From NCBI GenBank assembly GCA_029204225.1, contig CM055110.1, positions 3,166,686 through 3,230,685 of the forward strand: a DNA stretch of 64,000 bases, in the 5' to 3' direction. The translations under genes were made by a program, and so were the position numbers. Origin of the DNA: Diphasiastrum complanatum. Its lineage: Eukaryota; Streptophyta; Lycopodiopsida; Lycopodiales; Lycopodiaceae. Below, in pieces: positions 1-8,635 of this stretch; position 1 is the stretch's first letter, and each line of letters begins with the position of its first letter. The notes under the pieces are model-generated. The model saw only the letters and a program-made list of their open reading frames with translations, had not been told where the DNA came from and did no database searches.

Positions 1-540
1 AATTTAGCTCCATGGCTATATTTGGCAATTCATTAGTAAGCTTATGGGTGACTTTAATAGAGTGTGTTTCAATCTTAGAAAGTGTCAAGATTCATTAGAT
101 TGTGTGTGGATCATAGGTTGATCAAGAATTCTTCATTCTATGTGTTGATTTACTAGTTATAGTGCTAGAAGAGAATTGAGAGTTTCCATATCTTTGTGAT
201 TTATTTTTGAATACATTTTTTGTCATTCAAAAATGTCCTTTGAGCATTGGAACAAGTTGAAAGGAGAAGATTAGGTCACTTCAACATGGCTACAAGTGGA
301 GGCTTTATGTTGGAGAACAATGATAGGCTTACCTCATCAACTATTCTACTTGGAAGGTGAGGATAGAGTCCTTATTGGAGATGAATGAGTTGATGGAGAT
401 TGTTGCAGGTGTGGAGGAGAGGCCTCAAGCACCTCAAAATCAAGTGAAGTATGAAAAGAGAGCTGAAAGAGCTCTACACATGATAAAGATGAATATTACT
501 AATGAACTTCTCAAAGAAGTTGGTAAGCACATTTTTGGGA
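1..540 (+). mobile_element. Ty1/copia gag remnant with leader
   Basis: A degenerate start of a copia gag gene. From the ATG at 286 the first residues (MATSGGFMLENNDRLTSS) resemble the gag start near 33230 on the minus strand. A one-base deletion near 339-343 shifts the frame, and the gag match resumes as the region around VRIESLLEMNELMEIV and continues to NELLKEVG near 530. This is the N-terminal UBN2-type gag domain of copia elements. Positions 1-285 look like untranslated leader and show no coding. Resemblance stops at about 540, so the rest of the element is missing. It is a dead fragment, not a host gene. Confidence 0.75.
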
Positions 541-582
541 GAATCTTCTTGTGTAGATGATGCTATGCAAGTGCGAACTTGA

Positions 583-1080
583 ATAAAGGGGGAAGAATGT
601 CATGTCCATGAATGGATTGATCTCAAATTTGATATCATGTAAGGAAGTCAAGAGGCCTTTCTTGACTCTAAAATTAGTTATGATTATGGTGCAGGGTTGG
701 GACCCTCGTGGTATTAAAATCATAAGTATGGTTAGAGGCCTAAAATTGAAGATGGTGGATTTGTATGGAACTAACAATGACTCATAGGGAAACTATTGAC
801 TACTAGTGGCGGAGGAGCCTTAGAGGGTATAAGTATCTCCATAGGTCTCCCACTAGTGTATGTATGAGTCTGGTGATTGTAGCTACATGGCGCTGGTATA
901 AAACCTCTCTACTATTGAGTTGTGTGTGGTCCATAGCTTGGGGCTTTGATCTAGGTTTGGTTGGAATGGTTTGTCCACCATTTTATTCCCTTTGGTTTCT
1001 TTGTTTCAATTACCTAGTCTGTGATCATTGGCGAAGGTCTTGATACTTAGCCTAATAGCAATCGATTTGGGACCCTAAAC
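583..1080 (+). mobile_element. Possible LTR start after a polypurine tract
   Basis: A purine run (AAAGGGGGAAGA, 585-596) is followed at once by TGTCATGTCC from 598, the arrangement of a polypurine tract and the TG start of a 3' LTR. A TATAAAA box lies at 897-903, as in LTR promoters. No matching second LTR, CA end or coding region is visible in the window, so family (perhaps Ty3/gypsy) and end point are unknown. The call rests only on these two signals. Confidence 0.3.
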
Positions 1081-2123
1081 TATGATGCCAAAAAACATAG
1101 CACAAGACAAAAAGATTGCAATGGATGAGTAAAATGGAAAAATGTTGTGTAAAAAGAAAATGCTCGAGGTGCAAAGTCTATTTAAAAGATAATACATGAT
1201 CATTAACGTAATGGAATGGTTGGGGCTTGGCTTATCTCAGCAAGTTCCACCTTTGGAGGTGGCATTGGCTCACGCTAACATGCTTGCAAATGTCCCTCTC
1301 CGAGATCTTACTCGACAGAATGGGCTAGGTAGGGCCCGTTCCATAATACATAACAACAAATGGGGCAAGATCATTAATGCGCTTCTTTGAAGGCCTGACT
1401 CAATAGGGTTGGCCATTCCATGATATGTAATAGCAAGTGGGACATGGTTCACTTAGTTAAATGCTAGTTAGTACTTATGGATATATGCTCGGTGCAAGCG
1501 AGGGTCCAACATAATGTGCTCTACTCTAGAAATGCTTGTTTTTCCAAGAATGAATGTGTTGGCCACATGCACTGATTTGGTCCCTGATAGATGGTGCATC
1601 AATGTCTTGTTATAGATGTATGAAATGGTAAATTATTAAAACTAACACTTTTTGTTTGTTTCAAAAAATTGTGATCCTATAAGAAATTGTTTAAAAAAAA
1701 TCAACAATGGCCAAAACCTTATAAATTTAATTTTTTTTTTGGGAGAGCTCTACTTTTTTAATTTTTAGATTCTTTAAAAAAAAAAAACTCTCTTATTAAT
1801 TTAGTGAAAAAAAATGTCTTTCAAATACAATGTCAAACAAAAAAAATCCATAAAAAATATGATATCAATTTTTTCCTACATTTTTTGGTAATGAATACAA
1901 AACTACATGATCATAAATTAGATAATAATTGCAATTTGACAGATTAAATGGAAATAATATAAAATTTAAAATTTATAAGCTATAATGTCCTTCAAAAGCC
2001 TTTTTGTCTTTCATAAAAATGATAAATAATTTGATAAGGTCTTTCAAAACAAATATTATTCTAGTTGAAAATTTTAAATATAATAACAAAACAGTATGTT
2101 AAAATAAAAAATCATAGAATTCC
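1081..2123. other. No gene recognised; AT-rich
   Basis: No coding pattern found. At 1190-1450 a few phrases recur in degenerate form (around TTCCATAATACATAACAA and TTCCATGATATGTAATAG). From 1640 on the sequence is strongly AT-rich with A and T runs. Confidence 0.6.
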
Positions 2124-2515
2124 TATATAAATCTATCATAAAACATCTTTTGAAAGATTTTATGTATTGAATATACTCATAACATAAATAAACTCACATA
2201 ACAAATTGAATCTTGTTGAAAAATGACATCTTTATTTTAAATAGATTTACACTTTTTAAATTTCAAATGTGAATGACGCATGATCATGATAGTGAGTGCA
2301 TATTACAATAGTCACATAATAGTAAACTTGACAAACTAATTTTGAGAAATTCAAAATATATAAGTTGAACTTTACCATAAAGCGAACAATTGTATATAAA
2401 TCTCTCGTAAAACATCATTTGAAAGATTCATATGCATTTATTATATTATGAAAATATTAAAAAAAAAAACACATATCAAGTTTAATCTTATTAGAAATGA
2501 CATCTTTCATTAAAG
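2124..2515. repeat. Degenerate direct repeat in AT-rich DNA
   Basis: Two blocks of about 110-120 bp, near 2124-2245 and 2397-2515, share the same order of phrases: a TAAAACATC(T/A)TTTGAAAGATT core, then a CATAACA/CACATATCAA-like part, then (T)TGAATCTTGTTGAAAAATGACATCTTT against TTTAATCTTATTAGAAATGACATCTTT. They are clearly related but diverged, so this is an old duplication, perhaps inside a decayed LTR that ends at 2834. Confidence 0.55.
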
Positions 2516-2834
2516 TGAAAACACTATAGAAAAGCAAACATAAAATCTACTTAAATCTCTACACAATCTATTTGGGTGTGTGTCTCAAACTGATCACTAT
2601 GCATTTGACAAGTCGAGGCCTATATGCCATTTCATGAAGATAATATTGTAGAGACACATGGCTAGCCCATGCAGTGGTACTATTTTGTATATCTATCTCT
2701 TGCTTTGTAAAAGTAAAGCTTTTCAAAAACCCCTCCTATTATTGTATTTTAGAAAATGCTTTACAATTCACCATGACTAGCTTGTTTCTAAGTCTTGTTC
2801 TATTGTTTAGAAGATCTTTCTTGAAATCTCTACA

Positions 2835-2851
2835 TGGTATAAAAGCCATGG
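2835..2851 (+). mobile_element. Degraded copia primer-binding site
   Basis: TGGTATAAAAGCCATGG differs in two bases from the usual copia primer-binding site matching initiator tRNA-Met (TGGTATCAGAGCCATGG). The bases just before it read CTCTACA, a possible LTR CA end. The upstream AT-rich 2.3-2.83 kb would then be LTR. About 200 bp downstream stays open (2856-3059) but I do not recognise the product. Confidence 0.4.
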
Positions 2852-3429
2852 CTATGTGCCATTGTGCTCAATAGGGGATAAAGAGCGGCCAAATTTGTCT
2901 GAATTAAAGAAGCTAGTAGAGTGTTGGAGAATTAGAAATTGTGACCTTGATAGTTTGAGACAATACATTAAATGTGTGGATAATTGTGTGGTGTATGGAG
3001 ACATGCAAAAGAACCGCAAAAAAGTAGTAAATGTTAGCCAGAGCAATTTACAAGGTTAGATTTGGTGCAAAGTGAAGAGAGTTATGGCTTTCTCACATTT
3101 TCTTGGATCTTGTAAATTTCCTTTATGGCTTATAGTACATCAAATGACAAGGTGTGAGTTGGATTGCAAAGGACGAAATAGGGCAATCTCATGGAAACAA
3201 TAACAAATCAATTTCATGAGACTAAAGAGCACATGATGTTTTTAAAAAAAAAAGTCACTTTCATTAGTGTTTTTGTGGAGAGACTATGTGCATCATTTTT
3301 TAGCAATCAAAGATCTGTGGTTGTAGAGTGGGGTGCACTTATTCTTGAAATTCATTGCAAAAAAATTATTTCTAAAATGTAAAGCCACGAGAGAGAATTC
3401 TCTCTACGTATGGCCACTCATGAGCTTAA
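2852..3429. other. No gene recognised downstream of the primer site
   Basis: An open stretch of 67 codons at 2856-3059 has no recognised motif. It may be a decayed internal region of the element whose primer site is at 2835. Nothing else is seen to 3429. Confidence 0.4.
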
Positions 3430-3956
3430 AATTTGTTGTTCGCAACTTAGGTCGACGAAACTGTCAATAATCAGGCAAGCAATAGCATTCAATCACCATA
3501 AGCAATCACCAAATAGAGGAAGAGCAGCACACACCATCACTAGTACTCACTAAATGTAAAGTGAACAATAGACCCTGATAAAGAGAAAAAACCTAGGAGT
3601 TGACTAATAGACTAGCCTACAGCTAACAACTGGCAACAATAAAATACATCGTAAACAATAACAATTAAGTTTATCATTGATTTCTAACACTCTCCCTCAA
3701 TGATAAAAATACACTCTTCTATTCCTAATAGAGTGCGAAAATTTTCAAATTTACATCTACCTAATGACTCAGTAAAAATATCTACAACTTGATCTTCAGA
3801 TTTACGAAAAACAAGATCAATGGCTCCATCAGTTTTTCTCTTGAACAAAGATATAATGTATTTCGATGTGCTTGGTTTGAACATGTAAAATTGGATTTTT
3901 CTCTTCGTAACCATATCGCTTCCTGTGTAGCATTGATGAGTGCATGATATGATCAT
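3430..3956 (-). mobile_element. Copia pol C-terminal remnant and 3' LTR start
   Basis: On the minus strand, 3880-3705 reads like the last part of a copia polyprotein: a block around GAIDLVFRKSEDQVVDIF followed by LGRCKFENFRTLLGI, as in the C-terminal tail after RNase H. The N-terminal part is scrambled by a frameshift near 3870. Just after the stop come a purine tract (complement of CTCTCCCTCAATGAT, 3690-3704) and a TG start of an LTR at 3689, running down to roughly 3430 with unclear end. The same tract occurs near 45943-45960, so the two fragments belong to related elements. Confidence 0.65.
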
Positions 3957-6249
3957 CTGGATGATGGTATCAAAAGCAATAGGGTCTCAAGGGTGGCATT
4001 CTTATGCATGGCGACAAGCTTACAGGTTTGTATTTCTTTATCAGTCAAATGCGTAAGCATGACCCAAAGTTCAATGGGTAACGGGGCAAGAAAGTTAATG
4101 GTAGGAAAGCTCCAAAGTTTAAACGAAGCGAAAACAGATTTGAACTCAATGGTTCAGCTAAGGACCATAGGGATTTGGCAACTTTTAACTAAACCTCAAT
4201 CATTTATTTATTTTATATGCATTATTGGTGTTATTATTATCTCTACTAGTAGCTAGCACTCAACTGTTGTTACATTCAAGATTTGCTAATTAGGTTCAAT
4301 ATTTTATGGCTGGTTGACAGTCTTTGCAACTTACTCAAGATGCAAGGAGATTGTTGGCTCACACCACTATGCATGCTTGTTGTAGATGCTATCTATTATC
4401 ACTCATATCGCCACTACTACCATTAGTTTTTGCACTATAGAGGCCTCACAAATTCACATCCAAGCTAATGCATTAAGTTGAAACACTCACTAGTTTTGAG
4501 AGTCAAGTATGTGACTTGCTATTGCTCTCACCACCAAGTATCACCTCCTCTTACTACAACATTTGAAAAATAACAGGCTTCATATGGGCTAGAATTTTTT
4601 TTTATCTTGTGTGTCTATTGCAATACCATGCGAGGCCTACCACATGTAGTGGAGTGCAAAATCCATGCTTTGCATTGGTTTATCTGATGCCACAACACCA
4701 TTCTTCTATTACATCCAATAATATTTGATAATAATGGCTTTTCATACACAACAAAAGGATTGACATGACATTTTTATGCTCATTCCTAACTCCCAAAGTG
4801 CACTTAATTGTGCAAAGATTGGTGCTCCTTAGGAATCTATGGGTTGCAATGAGGCTCCATAGATTCCATGAATTTGTGAAACTTTTCAGTTTGAGCGTAA
4901 TAAAACAAACGTAATAAAGATTAGGAATTTTAAAAGTGAGATGATTGCAACCTCGAAGTTCATAAAAGAGTTGGAAAAGAACATTAAGACGTATCAAAAG
5001 TCAAAAGGTGTGGGCCACAAAAAAAGTTTTGGCCATAAAATAATTTCAACCATAAAGTAAAACACTTTGCCAATCCTTTATAGTTAGATACCTTTCCACA
5101 ACGCCATAAAATCACGTCAAGGCTTTTATCCCACTAAAATAGTCCATTCCCTAATAAAAAGTGTACACAATATAACCAAAGGAGGGTGATAGTATTTTCA
5201 TATGCGCAATATGTAAAATGGTAAAAAGTCGACTTGAAATTGGAGCACGAGGCTCCTAGGTATAAACATGTGCCTTCAAGGACACATGAGCAACTTCGGT
5301 CGAACTAGGCCATTGCAGAGGGATTACAATGACATTTTCAAAAAGTAAAAGTGTTTTTGTGTGCTTGCAAAATAGCGTGTGTTGTTAAGAGGACCAAGGT
5401 CCAAGGGGATGGAAATCATGGAAGTATTCCCAATACTTTCTAACATGGATTTGCGGGCCCCGTCCTCATCCAAGGGTGATCTAGAGGCCTTTAGAGGTGC
5501 AAAAGCAAGCACACGCTATAGACCAAATTGTAATGCATAGTTGCAACTTAGGCATATAAAGCGAACCATGTATGTTGAATATTCAAAACACATACTCAAA
5601 ATTGCATGGCTTTTAGTGGAGTTCAAGCTCCTAACTTACCACCCAATATTGCCATCCATGTTACACCATCATTCTACTAGTGCATTTGCAAATCTAAAAG
5701 TATTGAAGTTAGTAGTAATATATGTATATATTAAGAATAATGTAAGTCATGGCATCTTTTGTTTTGACCTAAGAGACTTCTGGGTGTTGATGGGTGGGAT
5801 AAACATTGGCATACTTCAAATATTCGTATGAATATTCGTGTGGGCGTATGAGAGCGTTTCACTTACTCGTATGATGGCAAGATTGATGCCATGTCAGTCA
5901 CAATTCGAAATAGGGAATAAGCCTATTTGGCACCATGACTTAGGGTGTGTAGGGAGGGTCCCATTCTCATCCAACGGTGGAAAAGTATTCATGATGATAG
6001 AGAGATAATGATGGCATCTCAAAATAATACTCCATTGTTCGATGAGGGTGTGGCCACAACTTTAATCTTAGTGCAAAATAAGCACCCTTGGGGGATAAGG
6101 TGACCCTCCCAAGGGGTCTCAAGGCTTGTCCCATAGGTCATTCATGTGACATTCATGCTCAAAGTATTTAGGAGATGACTCCTCGGCCCTCGAAAATCCC
6201 TGTCTTACTCAAAGGTCAAAAGGCCAGATTACCTAACAAATCATGTCAG
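3957..6249. other. Intergenic, no gene recognised
   Basis: Read on both strands; only short open stretches without recognisable domains. No LTR, primer site or repeat array seen. Base composition becomes more GC-rich towards 6250. Confidence 0.55.
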
Positions 6250-7200
6250 TCAGCACCTCATCCAAATAAAAAGGACCACAGCTAGTGCCCCCGCCCTAGC
6301 CGGAGCCGCTTTGATGCCGAACACAGTCGTCCAGACAACAAATGCAGTCATAAAAACGGCAAGCCAATACGGGGTCCATTGCTATTATTTGTGTAGCTGG
6401 GGCCAAGCACAGCCTTGGGCCCTGACCCCTAATGCAAGGCACCATTTATGTTAAGTCTTAGCTCCCTCCCTCCTCTTAACTTAAGCTTTAATGGTTTCTT
6501 GTAGCCTGGTATCCTAATGACACGGAGGAACCAAAGCCCCCCACCGTTGCATTATGTCACGAGCGTTCAGATTCTGCCACGTTTTACAGAGATTAGCCGT
6601 TGAAATGATCTCAACCGAGATCATGCCACGCGGCAGCATCCGAGCGGTTGGGCGTAAGGTCCTTGCCTCCGCTACCAGTGAGAGCACGCTCGTATTTATT
6701 GACAGCGTGGGCCTTAGCTCCGTTCTGCTAGGGGGGTCACCAGGGGGTTATTTTAGGCGGGTGGGGCCTGGGGCCGGGGGTCACGTCGTCCGAGGGACAA
6801 GGAGCACCGGGACCGCCGGTTGATGGTGGCCTTTTCAGTGGATTTTGAAGTTGACTGGTAAGGGGCAGGCAGGTGTCGGAAGAGTGACCGGCTGTTACCG
6901 GTAAGCAGGCTTTCTGCTTTGGCTTGCGTGAGCTTTCTCTGGCACAGCTCACGAGGGAGAGAGAGGGACGACACACCCCCCCCCATGGGCCTTAGGAGCA
7001 CGCCACACTCTCACCCCCCTCCACTTAGATCACTCCCACGTGTCCCCCATGCCACTTGCCCTTATTTAATAGTTTTTGATTTACACGTGGCAAGATCGGA
7101 ACGCTTGTAGCAATATCCAACGGTTCAGGGCGTAGGTGGAACCGTGCCGTTAAGATACACGAGAGAGAGGGAGAGAGATCGCGATCGGGTGAGGGAGAAA
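6250..7200 (+). promoter_or_regulatory. Candidate LHW promoter, GC-rich
   Basis: This roughly 1-kb stretch is clearly more GC-rich than its flanks and lies upstream of the LHW reading frame. Two CACGTG G-boxes occur at 7037-7042 and 7084-7089 (the second in an ACACGTGGC context). They flank an AT stretch (TTATTTAATAG, about 7060-7070) that could serve as a TATA element. GA-rich sequence begins at 7160, typical of a plant 5' UTR start. The transcription start cannot be fixed from sequence; promoter function is inferred from position and motifs. Confidence 0.45.
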
Positions 7201-7217
7201 GGGAGGGAGGGAGGGAG
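7201..7217 (+). promoter_or_regulatory. G-quadruplex motif in GA-rich tract
   Basis: Four GGG runs separated by single A residues (GGGAGGGAGGGAGGG), on the same strand as LHW and in the likely early 5' leader. Such a sequence can form a two- or three-layer quadruplex in RNA. Formation and any role are inference. Confidence 0.5.
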
Positions 7218-7287
7218 GAAGGCGAGATTTGGATCGTGAAGAAGAAACTTATGCCGCCTACCTTATTTTGAGCTTTCTCTTGGTTTG

Positions 7288-7693
7288 TCTGAGCGCAGTA
7301 TTTTCCTGCTTTCTTACATCTCAGAGCAGCAGACAGCGAAATAATAAGATTTTTAGCGTCAGTGCGAAATATTTTCGTCTCTTCTTGCATCTCGGAGCAG
7401 CCGACAGAGAGGTAATAAAGTTTTCAGCACCAGAGTTGAAACGTTTTTCGTGTCTTCTTGTATTTCAGAGCAGCAGATAGAGAGATAGTGAAATTTTCGG
7501 CATCAGAGCTGAGTGTTTTTGTCAGTTTTTGCATTTGGAAGCAGCAGACAGGAAGATAATTAAATTTTCGGCATCGGAGCCAAGTGTTTTTGTGACTTTT
7601 TGCATTTGAAAGCAGCAGACAAATAGATAGAAAGATTTTCAGCTTCAGAGCTGAATATTTTTGCGCCTTCTTGCATTTGAGAGCAGCAGACAA
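7288..7693 (+). repeat. About six 72-bp tandem repeats in LHW leader
   Basis: The phrase GAGCAGCAGACAG recurs at 7323, 7395, 7468, 7539, 7610 and 7681, giving periods of 70-73 bp. Each unit runs GAGCAGCAGACAG, then an AT-rich stretch, then TTTTCAGC..CAGAGCTGAA, then TTTTTGTGTCTTCTTGCATTT. The first unit is partial. In five units the TTCAGC/GCTGAA part can pair as a 6-bp stem with a 6-nt loop. The array lies 0.9-1.3 kb upstream of the LHW ATG, so it is probably in the 5' leader or a leader intron. Because the period is close to 24 codons, open frames appear on the minus strand; these are by-products. Confidence 0.85.
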
Positions 7694-7753
7694 AAAGAAA
7701 GATATTTATCTAGATTCTCAGTGTAGTCTTTTTCATCTTAAGGATCCACAAGT

Positions 7754-7852
7754 ATGATGATCCGCTCAATGCTAGTTTGGCTGCTCTTATTGGGAGTGCT
7801 TTTTGAAAGCGACTGTGTATGTCATTCTAAATCTTCAAAGCTTCAACAATAG
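7754..7852 (+). CDS. Candidate upstream ORF, 32 codons, hydrophobic
   Basis: Opens at ATG 7754 (ATGATG) and ends at TAG 7850. The predicted peptide starts MMIRSMLVWLLLLGVLF and continues with a polar tail containing two Cys. The hydrophobic core resembles a signal anchor. It sits in the presumed LHW leader, 784 bases upstream of the LHW ATG. From memory, some LHW-like genes of Arabidopsis carry conserved upstream ORFs; I cannot say whether this one matches. It could also be chance, or be spliced out. Confidence 0.3.
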   Translation: MMIRSMLVWLLLLGVLFESDCVCHSKSSKLQQ

Positions 7853-8040
7853 ATCATGTTTGAACATTAGATTAAGCCTCAACAATAGCTTTATCGTCAA
7901 CGGTATCTGTATCTTCAACAACACAGACTAAGCTTCGACAATATATTGAGCTTTAACGATACATTTATAATCTACGATATTTTAAGCTTCAACCATAGAC
8001 GAAGCATCAACTGTAGATTGAGTTTCAACAATAGATCGAC
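7836..8040 (+). repeat. Short degenerate repeats in LHW leader
   Basis: Variants of AAGCTTCAACAATAGAT occur about seven times at irregular 20-50 bp spacing (7838, 7873, 7930, 7948, 7983, 8001, 8021). The repeat is distinct from the 72-bp array just upstream. Confidence 0.65.
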
Positions 8041-8279
8041 TTTTTAAAGGCCGAGTATGTGAAGAAAACATCCAGGGCTTGAGGTTGAGAGAAAAGCAGG
8101 TATACAGTGAAAATCTGTTCTCGGACATTTTTGTTGAGGTTTCAAAGCAGATCCAATCAGTGAAGTGTTGAACAGAACGGTTTATCCCTTGATTTGAAGC
8201 CATACAACTACAAAAACATCGTTATATCTACTCAGTGCTTTTGCAGGATAAAGTGCTCCACACACAAGAGCAGAGAGCT

Positions 8280-8357
8280 ATGGCGCTGCCAGAAATATTG
8301 TTGTGTAATAGCTTGAAGAAACAACTGGCTTTTGGAAACGGGACAACTAGTGATTGA
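8280..8357 (+). CDS. Candidate upstream ORF, 25 codons
   Basis: ATG at 8280 to TGA at 8355-8357, first residues MALPEILLCNSLKKQ. It ends 278 bases before the LHW start. It lies downstream of a possible splice acceptor (TTTTGCAG, ending 8245), so it would stay in the leader even if upstream leader sequence is spliced out. No family resemblance recognised. Confidence 0.3.
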   Translation: MALPEILLCNSLKKQLAFGNGTTSD

Positions 8358-8450
8358 GGCAGAGAAATCTGGAGCAGGGGAGGGACAGGGGAAGAGAACG
8401 AAATCGGTTGTTTGAAAGGGTGGGAGTGGTGGAAAGTGGAGGGGGTAGAG

Positions 8451-8546
8451 ATGGGAACACTGCCGGTGACTCGAAAGGGTCGGCGAGGGCGAAGGGTTTG
8501 GGCCTGGGGCAGGCTGATAGCTCTGGACTCATTTCCAGGCATCTAG
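8451..8546 (+). CDS. Candidate upstream ORF, 31 codons, basic
   Basis: ATG at 8451 to TAG at 8544-8546. The peptide is Arg- and Trp-rich (begins MGTLPVTRKGRRGRR). It is the last upstream ATG before the LHW start at 8636. No family resemblance recognised; may be chance in GC-rich leader sequence. Confidence 0.25.
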   Translation: MGTLPVTRKGRRGRRVWAWGRLIALDSFPGI

Positions 8547-8635
8547 CAGTGTTGCTTGGAGTTCTAGCCGAACAATCTACAGCAGGACTTGTATTTCGTG
8601 AAAGAGAAGAGGCAGACAAGGTCTAAGGCACAAAA

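Noticed and set aside
7025-7693. Minus-strand open frames with repeated SLSAALKCKK-type units
   Set aside because: They arise because the 72-bp tandem repeat has a period divisible by three; there is no start context or family resemblance, and they lie antisense to the LHW leader.
8228-8626. Long open frames on both strands just before LHW exon 1
   Set aside because: GC-rich leader sequence without recognisable domains; the plus frame has no ATG at its start.
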